Source of the DNA: Persicaria tinctoria
Lineage: Eukaryota > Streptophyta > Magnoliopsida > Caryophyllales > Polygonaceae
Length of the DNA stretch: 64,000 bases
NCBI GenBank assembly: GCA_037127255.1
Contig: JBANSL010000009.1
Span: 18,499,475 to 18,563,474, forward strand
Direction of reading: 5' to 3'
The notes below the pieces were generated by a model. That model saw only the letters and a program-made list of their open reading frames with translations. It searched no databases and was not told where the DNA came from. The position numbers and the translations under genes were made by a program. Below, piece by piece: positions 38,075 through 50,409 of this stretch (position 1 is its first letter; each line of letters begins with the position of its first letter).

Positions 38075-40770
38075 TGGGAGTATAAGAGTGTTGATTGGAG
38101 AGGAAAAAATCATCTTCTTCTGGGTTGACAATAGGCAAGGCATTTGCTGGTGTACGTCACTGGCTCTTCTCTCAATTTTTATGAGTGCTCCTTAAAAGGT
38201 AGGACATGCTCAAGGAAGGTTACATCCCTGCTGTGAAATGTGACATTGGATTCAAGATCCCAAAGCTTGTAAGCCTTCTACCCATGAGGATAGCTTAAGA
38301 GTATGCATTTTCTTCCCATTTCATGCATTTTATCTCTATCACAATGAGCCACAGGAGCATAGCATAGGCATCCTATGACCTTCAGTTCATCATAGCTGGC
38401 AGCATGGTTATTAGGATCGCGATCCGGATCGGACGATCCTAACGATCCTACGATCCTAGGACGAGTTCTGATCCGGATCACTTGTAAATACTCGTTTATA
38501 CTAGAATCGGGGGTAGGATCGGTGGGATCGGCTAGGATCCCTAGGATCTTACGATCCTAACGATCCTAACCGATCCTAGTAATTTCAGGTGTTTGTGAAA
38601 TTAGGCTCATCCAGATTTTGTTCTACAAAGCCCATGTTAAGCCCATGTTGTTATTTTGATGAAATTAGGTCCATTTCTATTTTTTTTAATTGTGTTTTAA
38701 TTTTTGGGACATTAAACCCTAAAATCTGGATGTCACTCGTTTCATTGTTTGTTCTCTCAAGTCTGAAGGCTGAAGCGGTGAGTGAAGCCTGAACTCTCAA
38801 AACAATCCGGCGACAACAGTGCATACCGGCGGTGGCTCTTGGTGGCAGCCGACGAGGCAATGACGAGCATCCTGGTCCTGGGCTCCTGGCGGTGCGGTGC
38901 AGCGACGCCGAGTAGGTAGCACCTCCTTCTTCAGCACGAACGAACTTGAGTTCTTGACGAGGTGAGTCTGTTTCACTGTGTGAATGTGTTTGGATCTGTT
39001 TTGGTTTGTGGTTTATTGACTTCCCTCTTTGCTTGACGAGGTGAATGTGTTTGGATCTGTTTTGGTTTGTGGTTTGTGGTTTACTGACTTCCCTCTTTGC
39101 TGGGTGAAATTGGTTTTTACATGGTGCTTGTAACTCTATTTGTTTAATATGCAACTGTACTAGATTGTTTATTCTTTGTTGTGCATTGCCTCTAATTCAA
39201 ATTGTTACAACTCTTAAGAATGATAGAACATGAATCTTGTAAAATGTGTCGTGTTTTAATTTTTTTTGTTAATCTTGTTTCTTAGACCATTTTTAGTTTG
39301 GTTTATGGATGTTAAGTGGCTTGTTTAAACATTTTAAGTATCATATTATACCTTTTGACATATTATCCTTGACCATTTATGAATGCTAAGGAGTTATTAT
39401 TGGAATATGTTAGTTACTTAGTTTATTTAAAGGAGGAAATGACTAGTTTTGTTTAAAAATTAAGGTATTTGTTTGTTATGATTTATTTATATTTCATTTT
39501 CAATTTTTACTAGGATCTTACGATCCTACGATCCGATCCTACGATTCGATCCTAGACCCTTGCATCGATCCTACATTAGGATCTCGATCCTAAAAACCAT
39601 GGCTGGCAGGTTTGCCAAACAACATTTCAAAAAGTATTTTCCATTCCAACACCTCAATAGCCAACTTGTTGATGATGTGTGTAGCAGACAACACACACTC
39701 TCCCCAAAATTTCAAAGGCAATCCTGCATGAACTCTTAATGCTCTGATTGTCTCTATGAGATGCATATGCATTCTTTCCACTCTCCCATTCTGCTGAGGA
39801 GTATAAGGAACACTTTTCTGATGCAAAATTCCCAGAGTTACAAAGAACTCTTGACACTGGTTTGAGGTAAATTCATCTCCATTATCCGTCCTTATGCATT
39901 TTATCACACAGTCAAACTGTGTTCTTGCATAAGCTACAAAATCACATATAGTTCTGAACACCTGCAATCTAGACTTGAGCAAGAAGGTCTAGGTTACCCT
40001 GGTGCAATCATCTAACACAGTTAAGAAATACTGAAAACCATTGTAAGTGGGCACACTATAGGGACCCCAAACATCCATGTGAAAAAGATCAAAAGGTTTT
40101 GCAGCTCTAGCATTACATCTTTCAAAAGGAAGCATGTGATGCTTACACAAAGCACATGTCTCACAATGAAATTGATCAAAAACAAACTACCTAACTTGAT
40201 CAATGTGTCTCATTATAGAAACTGAAGTGTGTCCAAGTCTTGCATGATTCAAGTCTAGACTACTACTAACTTTATTACAAAACATAGAAGATGTCTTCAT
40301 CACTTCGTCACTTCTTTTCTCTTCAGTCCAGCTCTTAGCTTGATAAGATGTCCACACCTTGTACAGTCCATGTTTCCTCCTTCCTGATAGCAATACCCTT
40401 CAGTTTCAGGGTCCTGAATAAAATAAGATGTCTGAGTGAAAATTGCTATTAGCTCATTATCATCCAGCAATTTTTCAACTGATAAAAGGCAATGCTTAAA
40501 ATCTGGCACTAATAAGACATCCTTCAATGCCATTTGATCTGTGAGCTGTAACTCTCCCATTTCCTTGACTGTTTTCATAGTCCCATCAAGCAAACGCATG
40601 TGGACATGTTTATTCAACTGTATTTTGTTCAGAACATAAGAATCATAAGGCAACATATGACCAGTTTCCCCTGTGTCAATAATCCACTCAATACCATTAC
40701 CCACAGATTGATAAAAAAATATCAACAGAAAATGAGACTTTACTTGTAAAGTTGGAATAAGAGTTCTCAT
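38075..40770 (-). pseudogene. Copia protease and integrase (broken, split by an insertion)
   Basis: Protease: EWIIDTGETGHM near 40690, a degraded D(S/T)G..HM motif. GAG-pre-integrase: LNHARLGHTSVSIM near 40220-40250. The integrase zinc region (H...H..C..C) near 40120-40190 is decayed. The core shows RTDNGDEF (39890) and YTPQQNGRVERMH (39780-39820), so D and E of the catalytic triad are visible. The C-terminal part (YDELKVIGCLCYAP, 38390-38280) lies beyond the inserted element at 38403-39601. Several stops and shifts. Confidence 0.88.
38403..39601. mobile_element. TIR element with GGATCC-rich ends, copy 1 (TSD GCTGGCAG)
   Basis: Ends CATGGTTATTAGGATCGCG and its inverted partner CGAGATCCTAAAAACCATG pair over about 23 bp with two mismatches. 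The 8-bp duplication GCTGGCAG is at 38395-38402 and 39602-39609. Subterminal arrays of GATCCTACGATCC lie at both ends. The interior has a 60-70-bp direct repeat (GGTGAATGTGTTTGGATCTG near 38970 and 39040). The 8-bp TSD suggests hAT. The family has a second copy at 61721. Confidence 0.85.
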
Positions 40771-41905
40771 TGCTGCTTTTCTGTGTCATCTTCTTCATAA
40801 TCTCTTGATACACTGCATTGACCATAGACGTGTCTAACTTTCCATCTATCTCTGCTTTCTCCCCTTCACTGTCAAAAGGACCGCTCATCATTCCTGCATT
40901 CACTGACCTTGCAGCATTAGCTGAACCTCTGCTAGGTGCATTATCTTTCTGATTTGCCCTCAATTCTTTGTACCAATCAGGGATTCCATGAAGCTTGAAG
41001 CAAGTGTCAGCTCCATGCCCCATATACCCACAGTGTGAACATTTCATCTCACTCATGAGCCTCTTGATTTCCTTCCAATCCTCTTTTGGTGGTGGATTGG
41101 TCCTTGCACTAGGCCCATGGAAACTGAATTTTCCTTTGCTCACAACAAAGGCATTAGCATCAGACATAGCAGACTGAGTGGACCCTAAGGCAGCATAACC
41201 TCCCTCAATCTGTTGCAAGATATAGTAGGCTTTGGCAACTGTAGGAAAAAGATCTTGAGCAAGAATATGATTTCTGGCAGCTTCATATCCATCATTCAGG
41301 CAAGCAAGTAACTGCATCATCTTGTTCTTAGAGTCTATCTCATTGAACTTCTTAACCAACTCACACCTGCATTGCTTCATAATGCCACATGTGCACTCAT
41401 GCATCTTTTCAAGGACTTGTAGCTCATCCCAATACCTCTTCAAAGTATTATAGACATCCCCTAGACTCATACTTCCTTGATAAACATTACTCAGTTTCCT
41501 TTTAAGTTGAAAAATCTGAGGTGCATTGTTTTGGCTATATCTCTCAATCACCTCATCCCATAGTTGCTTGAATGAGTCTACAAACATTAAACTCTATGCT
41601 ATCCCTTTACTCATGGAATTTAACATCCAATATCTAACCATAAAGTCTCCTATAACCCATCTCTGAAAATCTGCAGAAGTTTCCTCTGGCCTCTCACAAG
41701 TTCCATTCACAAATCCTAGCTTACACTTAGCACCTAGAGCCATGGTTACTCCCCTATTCCAAGTGATAAAATTCGAGCTATCAAAGGGAATAGCCACTAG
41801 TTGGGTTGCAGGATGATCAGAGTTAGACAGATAGAGAGGATCACTGGGATGACCATGGTTGCTGACTTCACCTCCTCCATTGTTGCTGTTGTTTCCAGCA
41901 AACAT
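40697..41905 (-). pseudogene. Copia gag (broken)
   Basis: Starts MFAGNNSNN at 41905, with SDHPATQLVAIPFDSSNFIT and WNRGVTMALGAKCKLGF, typical of the Copia gag N-terminus (DUF4219/UBN2-like). A TAG at about 41594 interrupts it, and the frame resumes MFVDSFKQLWDEV. The CCHC knuckle CSHCGYMGHGADTC lies near 41000-41045. Gag packages the element RNA. Closely similar to the gag at 60489. Confidence 0.9.
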
Positions 41906-41964
41906 CTTCTTACTTCTAAACCTTTACTTTGAGCTAGAAATCTTCACCTTTCACTCTCATACCA

Positions 41965-42379
41965 TGTGAATAAATCAAACGTAAAATATTGTTGCTACTA
42001 TAAGAAACAAACAAATATAAACTTCAGCAATAATGGCTAAAAAGCAGTGCATTCAAGGACACTGTTTCATTGATCAAAACCAGAAGGGGAAGGCCTTTGG
42101 CGGCAGCTGCAAAGGTAAGTTTCCCAATCCCAAAAACCCTACCTTAATGAGTTGCACATTCTCTGCTTTTATAGCAAGAGATCACGTCTTCAGCTAGTGT
42201 CAAATGACCTATTACATAAGGACCTTAAATAGGAAGAAATAACAAAAATGCCATAATGAGAAGAGGACAAAAACCATAAATGAGAGCCTAGAACATAAGG
42301 CCTTATTCTGCATAAGAAACATGCTTGAAAAAGCATTAGAGAAATGATCTTGATCAGAGATCAGATCATAATCTTCACA
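41965..42379 (-). repeat. 5' LTR of the minus-strand Copia (415 bp)
   Basis: Runs between TGTGAA and TTCACA inverted termini. The PBS complementary to initiator tRNA-Met adjoins its inner end (41964 downward). It matches 33756-34062. Confidence 0.88.
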
Positions 42380-43350
42380 ATATTATCAATCAATAAAAAA
42401 ATATATATGTGAATAATTTTTTTTAAAGCAAAAGTATGAATTGATCTAAAATTACAATTGTTATGTCTTTTATGTTGATAAAATAAAACATTGAAAAACT
42501 CAAAAGAATCAAAATTCGTGAGATGAAAAGGCAGAATAATTTGGATAGATTCAATATAGTGAGCAAACCAATATACTTGATAAATTTAGGTTATTGTGTG
42601 GTTGAGAGTGCATAAAGGAAAAATATAGACAAAGAAAATTAAACTTTGTATGGGAATAAGTGAAATGACTATATTAAACCCTAAAACCTAATAATCCTTC
42701 AACTTTTGAATTAATAAAAATGGAAAGTTAAGAAAAATCTCACAAATGACTAATTTCGTATTTTTGAGCATGAACATCTATCTAGATAAACATATATATA
42801 AGGAGATCTACCTAGTGTTTCATCCCAATCATTTGTACATGTCATCTCTACCTAAATGAATCATCAACAATTTTGTACATTTTTATGTTCTCAATGATAT
42901 ATCACTTTTTTTTAAAAGATGTATCTATGTATCATGCCATATATGTACAATGTCTTATTTGAGCTTTAAAGAACATTACAACTATTATGCCTTTAATCCA
43001 CTGCCCCAGTCCGCTCAAACGCAACATCTTGGTGCAACAACCCCTAACGCCCTAATAAACGACGTACTCCGCCATCTAAACTCCAAAGCGGTCTTGAACT
43101 TCCACTTTACAGAGATTCGAGTCTTACAACTCTCAATGATCTTAGTGGCACATGACAACACATTACATATATGGTTCATTACAAAATATAGCTTTGTTTC
43201 TAGATATCGAAGTAAAATAAATTAAAGCTTCAACTGCTAGCAACTTCGACTGGAATAAAAGGGACTTTTGAGCATTTGCAGATTCACAAGCGAACCAGCA
43301 CCTGCAGTGCTCCTATGCCTTCGAACCTTTGCTAAATGCCAACCCAATCA
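42380..43350. other. AT-rich intergenic DNA, no gene seen
   Basis: Small unrelated frames only (for example from 42950). No TIR, LTR or conserved motif noticed. Confidence 0.5.
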
Positions 43351-43356
43351 AATACT

Positions 43357-43798
43357 TTATCCTAGATTGCAACGGTGACCAAGCAATTCAATTGAACCAA
43401 AGATGTTCTTCACTCTCTTCCTCATATTGGCAAAATATACATGCATCAGTATTCGAGCCTCGCCAATGCTTGACCTCTTTGGCGCAGAAATGTGGTACAT
43501 AGCATGAGGCCTCTGATGTGAGAGAGGGGTCTTGGGGGTTAGACTGATCCTTTGGTTCATCATGAAGGGCATCATAAATGGGCACTCGATGAGCTTGTGG
43601 CGGGAAAGAAGTCGAAGGTCTTACGTGGTCATGTTGGGGCTCTCATGGAGGTGGTGAAGGTTGTCGATTCCTTGCCCTCAAAACCGCCATTCTATTTGCG
43701 AGCTGAGTTATGTTATCCGACATGGCCTTGAGCTTATTGAACATCTCCATTGTGACGATGTCGGATCCTTCACGAGATGGGCTTCTTGAACGAGACAT
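43357..43798 (-). pseudogene. Retrotransposon gag-leader-like fragment
   Basis: From the ATG at 43798 a frame reads MSRSRSPSREGSDIVTMEMF and NKLKAMSDNITQLANRMAVL, a Ser/Arg start and coiled segment seen in Gypsy-type gag leaders. It has a TGA after about 53 codons, then continues PQAHRVPIYDALHDE. Further along, CIFCQYEEESEEHLW resembles a LINE-type zinc segment. It is a mosaic or short relic; assignment is tentative. Confidence 0.35.
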
Positions 43799-44617
43799 GA
43801 ACAAACACTAAAGTAGCAAACGAGTTAGGTTAGCTTAAATCAATAAAATTCAGCTCACTAGTGTTTGCACTCAAGTGTGTTTATATTAACCTCTCTTGTC
43901 AGTGAAGTTGAGCTTCTTGTTTCAATCTGTGTTGGTCAAGTCAAAACTCAATTGTGAATTTAGCGAACTTAACAATACAAACAACCTATTAGGAAGCAAA
44001 TGTAATGTAGGAAGATGATACTTGGACACTTAACAAGGAAAAGAGCAATGACACAAACACAAAGAACAACTCAATGATAAGCAAACGAATCGAGTACAAT
44101 GCATAGGAAATAATGACAATCCAAAGAAAACTTCTGGAGTGTAAATCCTTGCTGAAAATTCAAACACAAGTAGAGTGTTCATGATTGCAAGGTTTGGCTT
44201 ATAATAGGGAAAGGGTATGGAAGTGATAAGAGAATAAAAGATGAGAAAATGACCAAATGTATAAAATGATGTATGAAGTGAAGTATATGCTTTGCTATGT
44301 ATCTTACTATATAAAAGCTGAAGTTTGCCATTACTGTTCATCAAGTCTATTTACTTATTTGTCCTTCCTTCTTTTCTTATTTCATCCTTCAATTTAAGGG
44401 TTTTATTGGTATTTCATCCTTGTTTCTGCCTGTCTCTTCTACGTGTCCTCCTATCTATTCTGCCTTCTCCCTGTTCCAAATCGTCGGCTCCCACACTCAG
44501 AGCTTTCCCCTTTCCCTTTTCCTTTACCTTTCTCTGGTTCTTTCCTTCTCCATTTTCCTTTGCTTCGTCTCCGATCGCTCCTAACTTTTCTTCCTCCTTT
44601 CGAAGCTTGTTCGATTC
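43799..44617. other. Non-coding DNA; Helitron-5'-like start near 44301
   Basis: No gene. TCTTACTATATAAAAGCTGA at 44301 resembles a Helitron 5' end, followed by CT-rich sequence that is cut at 44618 by the LTR of the next Copia. The overlapping small frames here are CT-bias artefacts. Confidence 0.35.
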
Positions 44618-45612
44618 TGATAACTCCCCCCCTTGATGAAAATCGGAATAAATGTTTCAAAGGCCTTGACAAGATATTTGTGTCAAAGGTCTTGGAGCAT
44701 TAACAGTTGATGAAATACAAAACCTGTTTTATAAGTCCGAATATTATTTAATCTTATTATATACTTCTTTTATATTATATATATATGACTAATCTTTCAG
44801 GAAGTATTTCGAGATTATATCTTTCCTTATGGTGCATATTGAGGTGATCCAATTCAAAGAAGATAATGTCTTCAAAGTGTCCAAAAACAGAAGATCCGGG
44901 CGCGCCATGATCTTTACTAGCCGTTGTTGAAGATCTGGTATTGAAGAACCTCACGCTCCACATTATTTCTATAAAGGAAAGGAAGAAGAAGACATAACAC
45001 ACAAGTGCTACACGAGCTTTCATTCATTCAAGCGAGATCTGTCTTCCAAAGTGTCTCTCTGCTAGCGCTCAAGAGTTTGTTGTTTATTTCAAAGCCTTTG
45101 AGAGTCATTGTGAGCTTATAGGATATATTCATTTATAGTGTTACTCGAGAGTTTATAACTCGGGAAGTTGCACTAGGCTATTGATTTGTGATAGTAAGAG
45201 GATTGTACTAGAGAGGTAGGGCTCTTCTAGATTGGTCTAGGACTTCAAGGGAACGTGAGTTGACTAGATTGCAATTGTATAGGAGAGAGGCTTCTCGGTG
45301 AGCTTTTAGGATCCTAAGCTAAGCGAATCAATAAAGCCTTTTGAATCCTAGGGTTGTGGAAGAACCCTAGGCGGGGACGTAGGCCAAGTTCGTGTTGAAC
45401 CTCGTAAACAATTACTCCTGTCCTTTACTTATTGCTTTACCTTATTTCCGCACTTGGTTCGATTGTCTAACTTTGTGATTCAGGTTTAATCTCAAAGGGT
45501 TTTATACGAGCTCCAAAATTCTTGAGACTTTCTGCGAAAAACGGGCATACTCTATTCAACCCCCCTTCTAGAGTATTTCTTTATTACATTGTTTTATATT
45601 ATCGAACCTTCA
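44618..45612 (+). repeat. 5' LTR of the plus-strand Copia (995 bp)
   Basis: Starts TGATAACTCC and ends ACCTTCA, immediately followed by the tRNA-Met primer site. About 1 kb, and matched in reverse by 47655-49413. Confidence 0.9.
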
Positions 45613-45670
45613 ATTGGTATCAGAGCTTTACTCACTATTTTTGATCTAACAATCTTGTGAGTTTTCGATC

Positions 45671-47458
45671 ATGTCTGGTGAAGCAAGCGGAGGATTTGCA
45701 CAAGGAAGGTCCACAAGCAGACCGCCACTCTTTGTAGGAAACAACTTTGTCCACTGGAGATCTTTGATGAAGATGTTCATCATAGACCAAGATCTAGAGC
45801 TTTGAAACATTATAGAGAATGGTCCGAAGATTCCAGAGAAAGAAGGTCCAAATGATACCAAAGTTGCAAAGAAGGAGTCTGAATACAACCAAGCAGATCT
45901 TGAAACCATCTCCAAAAACTACAGGGCTATTTACTTACTTTATTGTGGTCTTAGCACTGATGAGTTTAACCGTATTTCATCTTGTAGGTCAGCTAAAGAG
46001 ATTTGGGACAAATTGGTCGTCACCTATGAAGGAACGAGCCAAGTAAAAGACACCAAGATCTGCATCTTCCTTAGAGAGTATGAGCTCTTCAAGATGAAGT
46101 ATGATGAGTCAATCAAGGCCATGTTCACACGATTCACAGAAATCACCTACAACCTTGACTCTCTCGGCAAGAGCTTTACCAACGTCGAGAAAGTGAGGAA
46201 GATACTGAGGTGCCTTCCAAAGGAGAAATGGGGTCCAAAAGTAACAGCTATAGAGGAAGCACAGGACCTCACCACTCTACCCCTTGATGACCTTCTTGGG
46301 AAGCTGATCACGCATGAGATGATTCTTAATGAAGACGATGGAGAACTTCCAGCTAACACTAAGAACTTGGCACTCAAGTCTAAGAAGGATGAGCCCAAGG
46401 ATGGATCTGATTCCGAAGATGAGGATGACGATGAGGATGATCCTTTTGCTCTTATCACAAGAGGCCTTGCTAGAATTCTCAAAATGAAGAAGCAATTCAA
46501 CAACAAGGATGGATCAGAGTCTTAAAAATTTCGAGGTAAGCCTCAATACAACAAGTATGAAAAGAAGACTAAACCGTTGTCTTGTTTTGAATGTGGTGAA
46601 ACAGATCATCTTGTGAAGGACTGCCCTCAAAAGACAAAGAGCCAGCCCAAGAAAGGTGACAAATGGAAGAAGAAAGTCATGGTGGCAACTTGGAGTGATT
46701 CCGACGATGAGAAGGCCAACATTTGTCTTATGACCTCAGAAGATGAATCCCACGATGAAAAGCTTGAAGCTACTGTAAGAGAACTTATGGAAAGTCCAAA
46801 AGAGGTATTATCGGAATTCCTTTCCAATATGATTGCCAATGAAGAGAAGCTTATTGCCCAAACTAACATTCTTATTAAGAGAACTGTGGACCAGGAAAGA
46901 ACTATTGAGGATCTGTCTATGAGGGTCAAAGGTCTTGAAGCTTCTTATTCAGGTCTTGACATTAAAGTCAAGACGCTTGACTCGGAGAAATCTGAACTCA
47001 AGCAAGATCTCTCCTCTCTAAGAAACGAGCATCATGACTTAGAGAACGAGAAGATCTCCCTGAGTAATAAGATTCAAGACCAACAGACAGCCCTCATAAG
47101 TTTTACCAAATCCAAAGGTACTCTCGATAGGATGTTGGGTGAGCAACAAAGCTCTCTAAACAAAAGTGGTATTGGTTACAATCCAAAGTTTTTAAAGAAG
47201 CAACACATTACCACTTTTGTAAAGGCAAAAGGAAGCAGAACCTCTCCTATATGTCACCATTGTGCTAGAAAGGGACATGTAAAAGAGACCTGCCCTTATA
47301 GAAGAAAGGATCCATATATTATTCGCAATACATTTCCTGTTCATTTGAGAAAAGAACGGATAACACAAGTTTGGGTTCCAAAAGGCACTATTTTACCAAA
47401 TATGGTTTACCCCAACAATGGATCCAAATTTGCTTATTGGTCTAGCCACAAAGGTTGA
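45671..47458 (+). pseudogene. Copia gag with two CCHC knuckles and coiled-coil (two stops)
   Basis: MSGEASGGFAQGR, FVGNNFVHWRSLMKMFI, then TGA at 45803. It resumes in frame with SAKEIWDKLVVTYEG, FKMKYDESIKAMFTRFTEI and LRCLPKEKWGPKVTAIEEA (UBN2-type capsid region), an acidic tract, then TAA at 46523. Knuckle 1, CFECGETDHLVKDC, is near 46585; a heptad-rich coiled-coil runs about 46830-47140; knuckle 2, CHHCARKGHVKETC, is near 47255-47295. The same frame throughout. Coiled-coil gags with extra knuckles are known in Sirevirus-like Copia lineages; that placement is inference. Confidence 0.88.
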
Positions 47459-47654
47459 TGTTTGTCTTGCAGGAGATCACCAAGGTGAAAGAACACAAAT
47501 GGATTATTGATAGTGGATGCTCGAGGCATATGAGTGGGAAGAGTTCTCTCTTTCATGATCTAAAGGAGCAATCCACGGGAACAATCTCTCTTTGTGACAA
47601 AGGGAAATGTGACATCGTTGGTATTGGTAGTGTTGGAAGCGATTCCAGCCATAG

Positions 47655-48250
47655 TGAAGGTTCGATAATATAAAAACAATGTAATAAGAAATACTCTAGA
47701 AGGGGGGTTGAATAGAGTATGCCCGTTTTTCGCAGAAAGTCTCAAGACTTTTGGAGCTTGTACCAAAACCTTTGAGATAAACCTGAATCACAAAGTTAAA
47801 CAATTCGAACCAAGTGCGGAAATAAGGTAAAGCAATAAGTAAAGAACACGAGTAATTGTTTACGAGGTTCAGCGCAACTTGGCCTACGTCCCCGCCTAGG
47901 GTTCTTCCACAACCCTAGGATTCAAAGGCTTTATTGAATGCTTAGCTTAGGATCCTAATAGCTCACCGAGAAGCCTCTCTCCTATACAATTGCAATCTAA
48001 TCAACTCACGTTCCCTTGGAGTCCTAGACCAATCTAGAAGAGCCCCACATCTCTCAGCTATCTAGTACTAGGGGTGGGCATAAATCCCGCAAATCCCGGT
48101 CCCGTCCCGGGCCCGTCCCGGTCCCGTCCCGGTCCCGGTGGGATTTCAAAAAAAATTAGTAAATCCCGTCCCGGTCCCGTCCCGCAAAAATTATGCGGGA
48201 CGGGACGCGGGACGACCCGTCTCAATCCCGCAAATCCCGTCCCGTCCCGC

Positions 48251-48320
<70 letters not shown>

Positions 48321-49413
48321 TATTATTATATTATACATACTGCAATATATAATCTATATATATTACATACACTTATATAGTGTACGTATATATACACTAA
48401 TACACGCTACTGCATTCCAAACAAACAAAAAAAAAACTAATGCTACTGCTACTACATTCCACCCAAAAAAAAAACTATTGGTATTGCATGATTTGCATCA
48501 GTGTATATATATACACATAATACGTATACTATATGTGTATGTATATATATATAACCTGTAAAATATAATTTTTTTATATAGATTTATATGTGTTATATCT
48601 TTGAAAATCGTAAAATATACCGGTAATTTTTTACTCTTTATAATCTTTTTTATTTGAGGGACAAGGCCCGTCCCGTCCCGGTCCCGTCCCGTCCCGTGAG
48701 GGACAAGGCCCGTACGGGACGAAGAAAAAAAGAGTAAATCCCGTCCCGGTCCCGTCCCGCAAAAATTACGCGGGACGGGACGCGGGACGACCTCCGTCCC
48801 GTCCCGCGCCCACCCCTATCTAGTACAATCCTCTAACTCTCGCAAATCAATAGCCTAGTGCAACTTCCCGAGTTGTAAACTCTCGAGTAACACTTGAAAT
48901 AAATATATCCTATAAGCTCACAGTGACTCTCAAAGGCTTTGAAATAAACAACAAACTCTTGAGCGCTTAGCAGAGAGACACTTGGAAGACAGATCGCTTG
49001 AATGAATGAAAGCTCGTGTGTAGCACTTGTCTCTTCTGTCTTCTCCTTCCGTTCCTTTATATAATAGCATGGAGCGTGAGGAGCTTCAACACCAGATCTC
49101 CAACGGCTCTTTCCAATCAGTCATGATCTTCAATCTTCTATATATGGATACTTTGAAACGCCATGATCTATTTTGAACTGATCTCCTCAACATGTATAAG
49201 GAAGGATGTAATCTCGAATATACTTCCTGAAATGGTTAGTCATTCATATATATATAATATAATGGAAATATATAATAAGATAAAATAATATACGAATAAT
49301 AAGATAGGTTTTGTATTTCATCAACTGTTAATGCTCCAAGGCCTTTGACACAAATATCCTATCAAAGCCTTTGAAACATCTATTCCGATTTTCATCAAGG
49401 GAGGGAGTTATCA
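47655..49413 (-). mobile_element. Solo LTR of the same Copia family, reversed (TSD CATAG)
   Basis: TG...CA limits and perfect 5-bp duplications CATAG at 47650-47654 and 49414-49418. About 1.0 kb once the inserted hAT element (48069-48818) is discounted, and the reverse complement of the LTR at 44618-45612. No internal region, so it is the product of LTR-LTR recombination after an insertion into a relative. Confidence 0.95.
48069..48818. mobile_element. Non-autonomous hAT element (750 bp, TSD TCTAGTAC)
   Basis: Ends TAGGGGTGGGCA and GCGCCCACCCCTA. Duplications TCTAGTAC are at 48061-48068 and 48819-48826. Both subterminal zones are arrays of CCCGTCCCGGT. An (AAT)n tract of about 24 units sits at 48248-48320. 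No transposase. Confidence 0.93.
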
Positions 49414-49757
49414 CATAGTATTAAAAATGTCTATCTTGTTAATGGCTTGAAGTATAATCTGCTTAGTGTCTCTCAATTATGTGATAGTGGTAACAATGTC
49501 AGATTTAACAAGAAAAGATGTATAGTGTGCAGAGAAGATACAGGTGAAGTTATATTGACTGCATACCATTACAACAATATATACGCCGTAAATGCTGATC
49601 AAGTGGCACAAGGAAGCTTAACCTGTCTAAAGGCTTTGACGGACGATCCAAAGCTCTGGCACATGAGACTCGGTCATGTGAGTCCACATACACTACAGAA
49701 GCTTGTGTCCAAAGGGCTTGTAAGAGGGCTACCTGAAATGGACTCCATCGTAAGGTG

Positions 49758-50401
49758 ATTCGTGATTTTTTATAGATCGATTATTGGTTTGATTCGTTGA
49801 ATTGTTTAGTTCTCGACAGCTATTGGTTTGATTATTGGTTTTGCATTCTGGATTGGGTATTTCGGTTCTCTCTCTGTAATTTGCTCTGTTTCTTGGATTC
49901 TCTGCAAATTTCGTTTTTCCTTTTCCAATATCAGGCCTTGTTGCAGGTTCAGGGGTGTTTGCTTTCTACAATTGGGGATTTTTTTGAGTGAAATGAGTGC
50001 CTGCGGCGTTGGCTGATCGTTTTAGGGGAAGATTTGACTGGAGACGACAAGGATAGTGGGGAAGTATGAAGTTGGCCGAACGAAGAGGAAACAACAAGAG
50101 CCTGTCGGTGTTCTAGGGTTTGCCTGGGCGGTATTTGGGGGTGGTGATCCCCTGAATTGCCAGCGATTCTCCATGGGGGTTCAGAGATGTGGTTTGCATC
50201 TCCTATCCCTTTCCTCCCCCAAACCCTACCCTTCCAAGTCTCTTCACTACCTTCCCGGCGACTCCGGCAGCCCCCGACAATATGGCATGGATGACGACGA
50301 AGTAGAGGAGGTCGACAATGAGAAGGGCGTACGAGCCCCTCCTCTTCTCCTCCTCCTCCTTCTCTTGCCCCTCTCCCGTTCTGCACTTAATGTTGAAGGT
50401 A
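49758..50401 (+). pseudogene. 5'-exon-like gene fragment of unknown product
   Basis: T-rich leader-like DNA (49760-50040), then a GC-rich segment. From an ATG at 50173 the frame reads MGVQRCGLHLLSLSSPKPYP..., then an acidic patch MDDDEVEEVDNEKG and a Leu-rich stretch ending LNVEG, with a GTACCTG donor-like site at about 50399. I do not recognise it. Beyond the inserted hAT element the sequence is AT-rich and intron-like, with no second exon found. It may be a captured or truncated gene 5' end. Confidence 0.3.
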
Positions 50402-50409
50402 CCTGTAAT

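Larger units (their letters stand above)
33756..42379 (-). mobile_element. Copia LTR retrotransposon, minus strand (8.6 kb with insertions)
   Basis: Order on the minus strand: 5' LTR, PBS (TGGTATGAGAGTG beside 41964), gag, protease, integrase, RT, partial RNase H, damaged 3' LTR. This is the Copia order. It carries five inserted elements (35292-37146 with two nested inside it, 37496-38066, 38403-39601). Flanking bases are TTATT on the left and ATATT on the right, an imperfect 5-bp TSD next to a microsatellite. The same family as the element at 60055-63510. Confidence 0.92.
44618..49757 (+). mobile_element. Copia LTR retrotransposon, plus strand, 3'-truncated
   Basis: 5' LTR, PBS TTGGTATCAGAGC at 45614, gag, protease and the GAG-pre-integrase domain. 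It ends abruptly at 49757 with no integrase, RT or 3' LTR. A reversed solo LTR of the same family (47655-49413) splits it. A different family from the Copias at 33756 and 60055: its gag is longer and has two CCHC knuckles and a coiled-coil. Confidence 0.9.
47455..49757 (+). pseudogene. Copia protease and GAG-pre-integrase, split by a solo LTR
   Basis: WIIDSGCSRHMSG (aspartic protease DSG..RHM) at 47500-47540. The frame is left at 47649, where the solo LTR and its CATAG duplication enter, and resumes at 49419 with NGLKYNLLSVSQLCD and LWHMRLGHVS (H..H of the pre-integrase zinc region, about 49655-49680). It ends with MDSIVR at 49757, where unrelated DNA begins. Confidence 0.88.

Noticed and set aside
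38651..39154. A 167-codon host protein
   Set aside because: It lies inside a TIR element, its second half comes from a direct repeat, and it shows no domain.
46147..46506. A Ser-rich minus-strand protein
   Set aside because: It is the antisense shadow of the acidic tract in the Copia gag.
48138..48380. Protein with long Asn or Ile tract
   Set aside because: It translates the (AAT)n tract inside a hAT element.
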